Assembly (NCBI GenBank): GCA_030427735.1
Contig: JAUIBP010000003.1
Location: 248,001-312,000 of the forward strand
Source of the DNA: Bacteroidia bacterium
Lineage (GTDB): Bacteria > Bacteroidota > Bacteroidia > Flavobacteriales > Flavobacteriaceae
Reading direction: 5' to 3'
DNA length: 64,000 bases
Both the position numbers and the translations under genes were made by a program. The notes under the pieces were generated by a model, which saw only the letters and a program-made list of their open reading frames with translations, did no database searches and was not told the DNA's origin. Positions 18,378 to 27,823 of the stretch are shown here, one piece after another; the stretch's first letter is position 1, and every line of letters starts with the position of its first letter.

Positions 18378-19135
18378 ACGTTTTGGTAATTATGCGTTCC
18401 TAAGGCCGTTGTATTCGACATTAAAAACTGTTTGGTATATTGTTTTGCGGTCCGACAAGCGTCTTCAATTTGAAGCCCTTTTGCAAGATTTGATGCTAAG
18501 GATGCCGATAACACACAGCCACTGCCGTGTTTCTCGGTGATTTTGTTTGAATCTGCCTGCAGAGCCAAATATTCGGTTTGATTATAAAATATTTCATCTA
18601 AACCCAATTGCTCACTGCGATGTCCGCCCTTAAAATAGATATTTGTTTTTGTTCTGATATTTTCAATAGTTTCATTCACGGACTTACCTGGATAAAACGC
18701 TTTAATTTCATTGTAATTTGGAGTTATAAAATAGCAAGTTTCTAATATGTCCAGCAAGTTTTCGGTGTTACAACCTGAATGAAAATCGTAACCAGAACTG
18801 GCATGTAAAACCGGATCTAAAACAATCTTAATTTCAGAATTGCAGGCTTTCAAAACGCTTATAATTGAAGCTAAAACCGTCCACGATTGAACGATACCAA
18901 TTTTAACGACTTCAATTTTAAAACGTTCAAAAAGCGTTGTAACCTGATTCAAAATAACTTTTTCCCCCATCCATATACAGTCTTTTAATGCTACATCATT
19001 TTGAACCGTAACCGCCGTACAAACCGACAAACCGTATAAATTATGCGCCTCAAAGGTTTTAATATCCGAAGTCAGTCCCGCACCGCTACTAGGGTCGAAA
19101 CCAGCAATGGTTAAGATGTACGTTTTATTTTGCAT
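18374..19135 (-). CDS. thiD: Hydroxymethylpyrimidine/phosphomethylpyrimidine kinase ThiD
   Basis: A 253-residue ribokinase-fold enzyme. The N-terminal TIAGFDPSSGAGLTSDIKTF is the family signature, ITPNYNEI is the usual substrate lid region, and HGSGCVLSASLASNLAKG near residue 208 contains the catalytic glycine-rich anion hole. It phosphorylates HMP and HMP phosphate to the pyrophosphate used by ThiE. It sits 101 bases after the ThiE-like gene and overlaps thiE. Confidence 0.95.
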   Translation of the reverse strand: MQNKTYILTIAGFDPSSGAGLTSDIKTFEAHNLYGLSVCTAVTVQNDVALKDCIWMGEKVILNQVTTLFERFKIEVVKIGIVQSWTVLASIISVLKACNSEIKIVLDPVLHASSGYDFHSGCNTENLLDILETCYFITPNYNEIKAFYPGKSVNETIENIRTKTNIYFKGGHRSEQLGLDEIFYNQTEYLALQADSNKITEKHGSGCVLSASLASNLAKGLQIEDACRTAKQYTKQFLMSNTTALGTHNYQNV

Positions 19136-19236
19136 GATTTTATTATTTTATCCTTTCTCATTTAACAATGAAAAACAGTGATTCAATTCAATCAAACTTG
19201 TTATGTTTGGTAAAATCATTTAAACACTTTAAAAAT

Positions 19237-19827
19237 TCAATAATTGGCCGAAAATTGCATCTCTTTATACACTAAAAGTGGATTTCTCATTTGCCAGACA
19301 CTCCCTAAAACAGCAGCGCCAGCATAGCCTAATGCATTCACTTTTGAAACATTATCCTTATGTATGCCGCCTAATGCGATAATCGATTTATCAATACCTG
19401 TTACATCAAATTGTTTACCTTGATAATCTGATTTTGATATCGATGTAAACACCGGACTTAAAAACTGGTAATCAAATTCAAAATCGCAGTGTTTTAACGT
19501 TTCAACATCATGAAAAGATGTGCTGATGGTTTTGCTCATCATATTTAAACCCTTAAAATAGCCTGTTCCCTGCTCCAAATTATTAATCCGATTGGGTTCA
19601 GAAAAATGAATGCCTTTTAAATCATATTCATTAATCAATTCGTGATAATCGTGAATGACAATCCGATTATGAAATTCAATCGCAATGCCATTTAAAAAAG
19701 CTTCATAATTCTTCAAATCATAGCTTGGTTTTCTTAAATGAAAACATTCTAAACCTGCTTGAAACAACTGGTTTACAATTTTGGTTTCATTTTGAATATC
19801 ATTTTCAGAAGCTATGACTATTAGCAT
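19237..19827 (-). CDS. Second ThiE/TenI-like protein
   Basis: A 196-residue TIM-barrel relative of ThiE. It keeps the general layout (FHLRKPSYD at the start, ALGGI and GAAVLGSVW at the end) but has GIHFSEPNR where true ThiE carries HLG-x-x-D, so the magnesium-pyrophosphate site looks altered. It is therefore closer to TenI-type thiazole tautomerases or an accessory paralogue; TenI helps convert the ThiG product in aromatic form. Such a second copy between thiC and thiD is common in Bacteroidota thiamine operons. The true synthase here is the gene at 17757-18377. Confidence 0.8.
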   Translation of the reverse strand: MLIVIASENDIQNETKIVNQLFQAGLECFHLRKPSYDLKNYEAFLNGIAIEFHNRIVIHDYHELINEYDLKGIHFSEPNRINNLEQGTGYFKGLNMMSKTISTSFHDVETLKHCDFEFDYQFLSPVFTSISKSDYQGKQFDVTGIDKSIIALGGIHKDNVSKVNALGYAGAAVLGSVWQMRNPLLVYKEMQFSANY

Positions 19828-19900
19828 GGTTGTTAGTTGTTGGGATTTTAATTATATTTTTTTTCGCCAAACTGTAGCTTTGTTATTGTTGGTTCTAACT

Positions 19901-19973
19901 AAAAGATTCCTCCTCTGTCGGAATGACAATCCATTTGTCATACAGAACAAGGGACGCAGTGAAGCATCTTTTT
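19901..19973. repeat. Imperfect inverted repeat between thiC and the ThiE-like gene
   Basis: Outer arms AAAAGAT (19901) and ATCTTTT (19966) and inner arms ATGACAA (19923) and TTGTCAT (19935) form a long imperfect hairpin within the thiamine operon. The wording, with GTCGGAATGACA and CGCAGTGAAGCATC, resembles dispersed palindromic elements I associate with flavobacterial genomes. No gene is supported in 19828-20086. Confidence 0.6.
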
Positions 19974-20086
19974 GAATAGCTAAATCAGTAACCAAAGATT
20001 CTTTCTTAAATCGAATGACAACTTTAAACGAGTTGGCAGTCTTCAATATTCAGTCAAGCCAACAACCAGCAACTATCAACCAAAAC

Positions 20087-22045
<1,959 letters not shown>

Positions 22046-22258
22046 TTAGCCACCTTGTGTTGCGGTAATTACTAAAACCTGATCGTTTTGCTCCAATCCA
22101 GTTTCAGACCATTGCGATTTAGGAATCACCCGATTATTAATGGCCACAGCCATACCCGTGGAATTTTGATGCAAATTGCTCATTAAAGTTGCTAAAGTAC
22201 TTTGTTTAGCTACTTGGGTTTCGGAATCGTTTACGTGTATAGATATCATCATCTTCAT
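22046..22258 (-). CDS. thiS: Sulfur carrier protein ThiS
   Basis: A 70-residue ubiquitin-like protein ending in the required Gly-Gly (ITATQGG). The AVAINNRVIPKSQW segment is typical of ThiS. The C-terminus is adenylated by ThiF, converted to a thiocarboxylate, and donates sulfur to ThiG. Alternative ATG codons three and four residues in are possible starts. It is the first gene behind the TPP riboswitch. Confidence 0.93.
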   Translation of the reverse strand: MKMMISIHVNDSETQVAKQSTLATLMSNLHQNSTGMAVAINNRVIPKSQWSETGLEQNDQVLVITATQGG

Positions 22259-22337
22259 TTAGATATTTTACCATAAACTTTTTAAGGATTAACCGCTAAA
22301 GATGATTAACGATTATCGAGATATTTTGAAAAGACTT

Positions 22338-22416
22338 AACTTTTTCCTCCGGCTGTATCAACAGCTTCAGGTTCCAAGGATATTTCTCAAACTACAATGT
22401 AGTTACTCCTAAAGTT
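22338..22416 (-). ncRNA. TPP riboswitch (THI element)
   Basis: The minus strand shows a THI-box aptamer. Arms AACUUU and AAAGUU close P1. The 5' half has AGGAGU and then UUUGAGA, a one-base variant of the conserved CUGAGA, followed by UAUCC. The 3' half has GGAACCUGA, the P4/P5 stem GCUGU...ACAGC and CGGAGGAAAAAGU. It senses thiamine pyrophosphate and controls the whole thi operon. The 79 bases to the thiS ATG would hold the expression platform; I could not decide between transcriptional and translational control. Confidence 0.92.
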
Positions 22417-22429
22417 TATTTTATTGTTA

Positions 22430-22437
22430 CAAAGCTA
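22430..22437 (-). promoter_or_regulatory. -7 promoter box of the thiamine operon
   Basis: The minus strand reads TAGCTTTG, an exact TAnnTTTG, starting transcription just before the riboswitch aptamer. A TTTG at 22459-22462 (minus strand) lies at a plausible -33 distance. Confidence 0.6.
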
Positions 22438-22439
22438 AA

Positions 22440-23037
22440 TGATTTTTTAGCAGAGAAGCAAATAAATTCTAAAGAAATTGAAAACATTTTATTTGTAATG
22501 TACTTCTAGTTAAATGATAATTGATAGTTGACAATGGAGAATTGATAATTTAAAATCTCAAAAACTAAATTCTATTAGGAGTACTTTTAAAGCAGAAAGC
22601 AAAATACCTACTTAATAAAACGCACTTTTCTAATTTCTATTTATTATAAATAATAATGTTTATAACTAACTATAACTTCTTTGTCAGGTCGAGCGCAGTC
22701 GAGACCTTTTCATTGGTCTCAGGCGTTAGTTGAAGCTATGTACTTTTAGTGCAAGACTTTCAGTTTCTATAAATATTTTTGCGCCACTAACGCACGAATA
22801 TTTGACATAGTTTTTATAAAAATATTTGTGTATTTGTGGCTAAAACAAACACAAATAATCGGACTTTCAGTCTGCTTTCAAACCTATGGACTTCTAGTCT
22901 ATGGTGGTTTAGTTAAAGTATAAATTTAAAAGACTTCTCGACTCCACTCGAAGTGACAAATTTCAAATCCCAAACCCCAACAACTATCAACCATCAACAA
23001 ATAATAAATAATAAATGATAATACAATCTGTTTCTCT
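22440..23037. repeat. Repeat-filled intergenic region upstream of recQ
   Basis: About 600 bases without a supported gene. It contains a CAGGTCGAGCGCAGTCGAGACC element at 22680-22706 with an inverted partner at 22935-22960 (21 of 25 matches), small palindromes GGACTTTCAGTC (22861) and ATGGACTTCTAGTCTAT (22886), a GTGTATTTGTGGCTAAAA block (22828-22845) that recurs at 27691, and a CAACTATCAACCA block (22981) also found at 20070. Two degenerate GATAATTGATA-type stretches lie near 22515-22545. It reads as a mosaic of dispersed non-coding repeats. Confidence 0.65.
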
Positions 23038-23045
23038 TAATTTTG
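23038..23045 (+). promoter_or_regulatory. -7 promoter box for recQ
   Basis: TAATTTTG matches TAnnTTTG and lies 19 bases before the recQ ATG, right at the edge of the repeat-filled region. Confidence 0.5.
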
Positions 23046-23064
23046 CATTCCGAAATTACAGTTT

Positions 23065-25194
23065 ATGCCACTACCCGATTTTAAAGAGAAATTACATCCT
23101 ACACTTAAAACATATTTTGGTTACGATGCCTTTCGTCCGCAACAGCAAGCCATAATCGAGCACGTTTTAGAAGGTAACGATACGCTGGTAATTATGCCTA
23201 CGGGCGGTGGTAAATCGATGTGTTTTCAGGTGCCTGCATTAATTTTTGAAGGGGTAACTTTGGTCATTTCGCCCTTAATTGCTTTAATGAAAGATCAGGT
23301 TGATGGTTTACGAGCAAACGGTATTTCAGCCAATTATTTTAACAGTAGCCAAACTGTAGAAGAACAGCATCGTATTTTAGAACAAGTTGCTAAACGCGAA
23401 ATTAAATTGCTTTATGTAGCCCCCGAAAGTTTGGCTGGCCTATCCAATATTTTAAACGAAAGATACATCAGTTGTATCGCTATAGACGAAGCGCATTGTA
23501 TCTCATCCTGGGGGCACGATTTTAGGCCTTCGTACCAGCAACTCGGGTTTTTAAAACGCTCGATTCCTAATATTCCAATTATCGCTTTAACCGCAACAGC
23601 CGACAAAGCCACGCGGCAGGATATTATGGAGCAATTAAATATTCCACATGCCAAACAGTTTATTTCGTCTTTCGACAGAAAAAATATTACACTGGAAGTG
23701 CGTTCAGGCAGCGAAAAAGTGAAACAGATAATCAGTTTCATTAAAAAACACCCCAATCAATCGGGCATTATTTATTGTTTAAGCAGAAAAAACACCGAGC
23801 AACTCGCTAAAAAATTAAATAGTAATGGCATTGAAGCCACTGCTTATCACGCCGGACTTAATTTTAACGAACGAAATAAAGTTCAGGAAGATTTTGTTTA
23901 CGACAATACGCAAGTGGTTTGTGCCACGGTGGCCTTTGGAATGGGTATCGATAAATCGAATGTACGCTGGGTAATTCATCATAATATGCCGAAAAATATT
24001 GAAGGCTATTATCAGGAAATTGGTCGTGCTGGCCGTGACGGACTCGATGCCCACGCACTTTTGTTTCATAGTTATGCTGATGTTATTCAATTGCGTCGTT
24101 TTGCTTTAGGTGCGGCTAACGAAGATGTACAAATTGCCAAACTGGAACGCATGAAACAGTTCAGTGAAGCCACCACTTGTCGCCGAAAAATATTACTTGG
24201 TTATTTTGGCGAACTGCTGGAAGAAAATTGCGGCAATTGCGATGTATGTAAAAATCCGCCACAAATTTTTGACGGCACCATCATTGCTCAAAAAATACTA
24301 TCTGCCGTATATCGTTTAAAACAAGAGGAAGCCATCGGCATGGTGCTGGATGTTCTGCGTGGGTCACAAAATGCAGCGGTTTTAGAGAAAGGTTATCAAA
24401 CTTTAAAAACCTTTGGTATTGGTAAAGATATTGCTTGGAAGGACTGGCAACATTTTGCAATTCAGCTCATCAATCAGGGCTATTGCGAAATCGCGTTTCA
24501 TAAAAATAATGCCTTGCAACTTACAGAATTTTCTAAAAATGTCTTGTTCAATGGCGCAAAAGTTCCTTTAACAAAACCTGTTCATGTAAATGAACCTAAA
24601 ATTGCAGAAAAAGCGCCATCCAGAAAAACAAAACGTACAAAAACAAAAACCGAAGACAGCTTGTTTGAACGTTTACGTAAACTGCGTTATAACATTGCCA
24701 AAGAAGAAGACATTCCTGCCTATTTAATTTTTAGCGATAAAACGCTAATCGAAATGGAGCGTGTACGCCCCATGAGCCTAATGGAATTAATGGACGTAAG
24801 CGGGGTTGGACAGCACAAAGCCGAAGTTTATGGCGACGAGTTTATTGCTGAAATTTTAAACTTCATGGGCGCCAAACTCAAAAAAGAGAAAAAGAAAGCT
24901 ACCCATTTGGTTACTTACGATTTGTATAAAAAAGGCTTGTCGGTTGAAGAAATTGCCATGCAACGAAAACTAAAAGATACGACCGTTTATTCGCATATTG
25001 CCAAATTACACAGCGATGGCAAAAACATCAATATTTACGATTTTGTATCGAAATCTGAAGTCGCAGCAGTACAAAAAGCACAGCAGGAATTAGACAATCC
25101 AACAGCTTTAAAGCCCTATTTTGATTATTTTGAAGAACAAATCGATTATTTTAAAATCAGATTGGCTTTAAGTGTTATCGATTCAAAAAAATAA
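23065..25194 (+). CDS. recQ: ATP-dependent DNA helicase RecQ
   Basis: A 709-residue SF2 helicase. Walker A is MPTGGGKSMCFQ (about residue 49), motif II is DEAH in IDEAHCISSWGHDFR, and QEIGRAGRDG is motif VI. The zinc-binding RQC region shows CRRKILLGYFGE and CGNCDVC. The HRDC domain is about residues 530-605. A further helix-turn-helix-like tail (GLSVEEIAMQRKLKDTTVYS) extends the protein, as in Bacteroidota RecQ. It unwinds DNA 3' to 5' in recombination and fork repair. Confidence 0.96.
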   Translation: MPLPDFKEKLHPTLKTYFGYDAFRPQQQAIIEHVLEGNDTLVIMPTGGGKSMCFQVPALIFEGVTLVISPLIALMKDQVDGLRANGISANYFNSSQTVEEQHRILEQVAKREIKLLYVAPESLAGLSNILNERYISCIAIDEAHCISSWGHDFRPSYQQLGFLKRSIPNIPIIALTATADKATRQDIMEQLNIPHAKQFISSFDRKNITLEVRSGSEKVKQIISFIKKHPNQSGIIYCLSRKNTEQLAKKLNSNGIEATAYHAGLNFNERNKVQEDFVYDNTQVVCATVAFGMGIDKSNVRWVIHHNMPKNIEGYYQEIGRAGRDGLDAHALLFHSYADVIQLRRFALGAANEDVQIAKLERMKQFSEATTCRRKILLGYFGELLEENCGNCDVCKNPPQIFDGTIIAQKILSAVYRLKQEEAIGMVLDVLRGSQNAAVLEKGYQTLKTFGIGKDIAWKDWQHFAIQLINQGYCEIAFHKNNALQLTEFSKNVLFNGAKVPLTKPVHVNEPKIAEKAPSRKTKRTKTKTEDSLFERLRKLRYNIAKEEDIPAYLIFSDKTLIEMERVRPMSLMELMDVSGVGQHKAEVYGDEFIAEILNFMGAKLKKEKKKATHLVTYDLYKKGLSVEEIAMQRKLKDTTVYSHIAKLHSDGKNINIYDFVSKSEVAAVQKAQQELDNPTALKPYFDYFEEQIDYFKIRLALSVIDSKK

Positions 25195-25270
25195 TTAATA
25201 GTTATACATGCTACTTAACTCATATTTCATAAGTCTTTCTTAAATTAGTTGCGCTATATAATCGTTTTTC

Positions 25271-26497
25271 ATGAATATAACCAAATTTTCACTTTCGCTT
25301 TTGTGCTATTTAAGCTGTTCAATGGCTTGCATTTACGCCCAAAGCGACAGCATTTCTATTCAAAAAAAAGATTCGATTAAGCAACCCAAAATCAATATAG
25401 AATATACTAATAAGGGTTTTGCCTTTAATACAAGTGACGAAAAATTTCTACTTCATATAGAATCGCGATTACAATTTCGTTTTGCAACACCCAGCGATCA
25501 AAATCCCGTTACTTACGACGAAGTTTACTCTAAAAATGAAACTGTTTTTAAAATAAACAGAGCACGTTTAAAAGTAGGCGGACACGCTTTTCAACCGTGG
25601 TTACAATACTATTGGGAGTACGAATTATCGCAAAGTAATTTATTGGATTTCAGAGTGATGGTTGAAAAATTACCTTTTCTAAAACTAAAAGTAGGTCAAT
25701 GGAAAACCTATTACAACCGCGAGCGTGTAATTTCTTCAGGGAAACAACAAATGGTAGACCGCTCTATTTTAACCCGTCCGTTTACCCTTGACCGACAGCA
25801 GGGTGTTGAATTTTTTGGTCGCATTTCTGCCAACAAATACGCCGATTTCAACTATAATTTATCTGTTTTAACAGGTATGGGGCGTGGTGCTACAGAAAAC
25901 GACGATAGCAATTTAATGTATGTTGGGCGCTTGCAGTATAACCTGTTTGGCAGAGCTTTAGATTTTACAGGTTCCGATCTGGAGTTTCACGATAAATTTA
26001 CAGGGTTAATAGCTGTAGCTGCAGCAACAAACCGAAGCCCTTACACCCGATTTTCGCAATCTGGCGGCGGACAATTGACTGGTTTTGAAGACGGCATAGA
26101 TGGCCAATACCGTATAGAGCAACATTTATTGGAAACGGCGTTTATGTATCGTGGATTGTCGTGGCAAAACGAATTTCATTACAAAGAAATATTCGACCAC
26201 GTGCAACAGCAAACCACGACTCTAAAAGGTGCTTATTTTCAAGCTGGATACTTTTTTAATAGCATATGGCCTAGCTTCCCAAAACCTTTAGAAGTATCTG
26301 GGCGCTATACCTATTACATTCCCGACACGCATTTGTCTGGAAACACAGAAGAGGAATTTGGGATAGCCATCAATTGGTTTTTTAACGGTCATCGAAACAA
26401 ACTGACTTCAGAATTTACTTATTTCAATTTTCAAGAACAAAATGAAGATTTATCTAACGGATTGCGTTTTAGAGTGCAATGGGATATTTCATTTTAA
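25271..26497 (+). CDS. OprP/OprO-like outer-membrane porin
   Basis: A 408-residue protein with a signal peptide ending at about ACIYAQ (residues 1-24) and repeated amphipathic beta strands finishing in phenylalanine, as required for outer-membrane assembly. The pattern ESRLQFRF, FKINRARLKVGGHAF and REPVISS-like loops fits the phosphate-selective porin O/P family (beta-barrel). The substrate is unknown; no pstSCAB genes are near. It stands 11 bases before the longest frame of the GH43 gene but the latter has its own -7 box, so the two are probably independent. Confidence 0.85.
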   Translation: MNITKFSLSLLCYLSCSMACIYAQSDSISIQKKDSIKQPKINIEYTNKGFAFNTSDEKFLLHIESRLQFRFATPSDQNPVTYDEVYSKNETVFKINRARLKVGGHAFQPWLQYYWEYELSQSNLLDFRVMVEKLPFLKLKVGQWKTYYNRERVISSGKQQMVDRSILTRPFTLDRQQGVEFFGRISANKYADFNYNLSVLTGMGRGATENDDSNLMYVGRLQYNLFGRALDFTGSDLEFHDKFTGLIAVAAATNRSPYTRFSQSGGGQLTGFEDGIDGQYRIEQHLLETAFMYRGLSWQNEFHYKEIFDHVQQQTTTLKGAYFQAGYFFNSIWPSFPKPLEVSGRYTYYIPDTHLSGNTEEEFGIAINWFFNGHRNKLTSEFTYFNFQEQNEDLSNGLRFRVQWDISF

Positions 26498-26534
26498 GAC
26501 AAAAATAGATGTTGATGTTTTCTTACAGAAACTG

Positions 26535-26542
26535 TATTTTTG
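26535..26542 (+). promoter_or_regulatory. -7 promoter box for the GH43 gene
   Basis: TATTTTTG matches TAnnTTTG, with a TTG at 26512-26514 as a possible -33 element 20 bases upstream. Because it lies inside the longest open frame, it argues for the ATG at 26560 rather than 26509. Confidence 0.6.
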
Positions 26543-26559
26543 AAAAAAACAAACTTACT

Positions 26560-27561
26560 ATGACTAACTTAAATCAGATTTTAAGCATTTTCTTTTTTGC
26601 TATTATCACCTCGTGTTTTGCTCAAGAAATTAAATTTAACAATCCGCTAGCCGAAAAACGCGCCGATCCTTGGGTTTATAAAACCGAAGATGGCACGTAT
26701 TTTTTAATCGCAACCGTACCAGAATACGATAAAATAGTTATCCGAAAGGCAAAAACGATTAATGGCCTAAAAACGGCTACCGAGAAAGTGGTTTGGACCA
26801 AGCACAAATCTGGCAATATGAGCCACCACATCTGGGCACCAGAATTACATAAAATTGATGGTACATGGTATATTTATTTTGCTGCTAGTAAAGCCGAAGA
26901 TGAATGGAATATCAGAATGTGGGTGCTTTCAAACGATGCAAAAGATCCTATGGATGGTACTTGGACAGAAGCAGGTCAAATTAAAACCCAACACGATTCG
27001 TTTTCTTTAGACGCTACAGTGTTTAACCACAAAGGGAAGAATTATATGATTTGGGCTCAAAACGTTTCAGACAAAGACCACAGCACCTCTTTGGTGTTAT
27101 CAGAAATGAAAAATCCAACAACGCTTATTGGTTCAGAAGTTGTGTTAACAAGTCCTGATTTTAGTTGGGAACGCCAAAAATATAATGTAAATGAAGGGCC
27201 AGCGGTCATCAAAAAAAACGGAAAAATATTTGTGAGTTATTCTGCCAGCGCGACCAATCATAAGTATTGTTTAGGTTTACTTTGGATAGATGAAAGTGAT
27301 AATATTCTAGATGCCAAAAATTGGCATAAATCGCCAGGTTCGGTTTTCTATACCAATGCAGATGTAAAACGTTATGGCCCAGGACATAATTCGTTTACCA
27401 CTTCCGAAGACGGAAAAACCGATATTATGATTTATCACGCTCGCGATTATAAAGAGATTCAAGGTCACGAATTATCCGACCCCAACCGTGCTACACGTGC
27501 CAGAGTTTTACAATGGACGAATGATGGTTTTCCTGATTTCATGCAGTTTGAAGCGGATTAA
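26560..27561 (+). CDS. Glycoside hydrolase family 43 protein
   Basis: About 333 residues from the ATG at 26560, which gives a clean signal sequence (IFFFAIITSCFAQ) where ITSC could also be a lipobox. The five-bladed propeller signature residues are visible: Asp36 in RADPWVYK (general base), Asp151 in SLDATVFN (pKa modulator) and Glu212 in NEGPAV (general acid). Family 43 enzymes cleave arabinose or xylose linkages in plant and algal polysaccharides. No SusC/SusD pair is adjacent, so it is a lone hydrolase rather than part of a full polysaccharide locus. The substrate is not deducible. Confidence 0.9.
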   Translation: MTNLNQILSIFFFAIITSCFAQEIKFNNPLAEKRADPWVYKTEDGTYFLIATVPEYDKIVIRKAKTINGLKTATEKVVWTKHKSGNMSHHIWAPELHKIDGTWYIYFAASKAEDEWNIRMWVLSNDAKDPMDGTWTEAGQIKTQHDSFSLDATVFNHKGKNYMIWAQNVSDKDHSTSLVLSEMKNPTTLIGSEVVLTSPDFSWERQKYNVNEGPAVIKKNGKIFVSYSASATNHKYCLGLLWIDESDNILDAKNWHKSPGSVFYTNADVKRYGPGHNSFTTSEDGKTDIMIYHARDYKEIQGHELSDPNRATRARVLQWTNDGFPDFMQFEAD

Positions 27562-27823
27562 GACAGTTTTCGCTTTAAAAACACATCAATAGTTACGTGT
27601 ATTATTGATAGCTTATTTGTTTATATAAGAGTTTGTTTAGAACTGAAAATTCTATAAATACACAAATATATCTACCAAGTTATTTTATTCGTGTATTTGT
27701 GGCTAAAATATGTGTTGTCACCATAGTTTATTTGGTATAACTTCGTTAATAACTCCTAATAAATCGGTTTTAAAAATTCATCTTAAAATCCTTATTTTGC
27801 AACTCTTTTTCTAAACAAAACAC
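27562..27823. repeat. Spacer with a dispersed repeat copy
   Basis: No gene is supported. GTGTATTTGTGGCTAAAA at 27691-27708 is identical to 22828-22845, and the flanking CACAAATAT and TTATTTTATTC text is similar to that around the other copy. A near-consensus -7 (TTATTTTG) lies about 25 bases before topB. Confidence 0.55.

Noticed and set aside
26509-26559. Longer start of the GH43 protein
   Set aside because: A -7 box lies inside it and the signal peptide begins at the later ATG.
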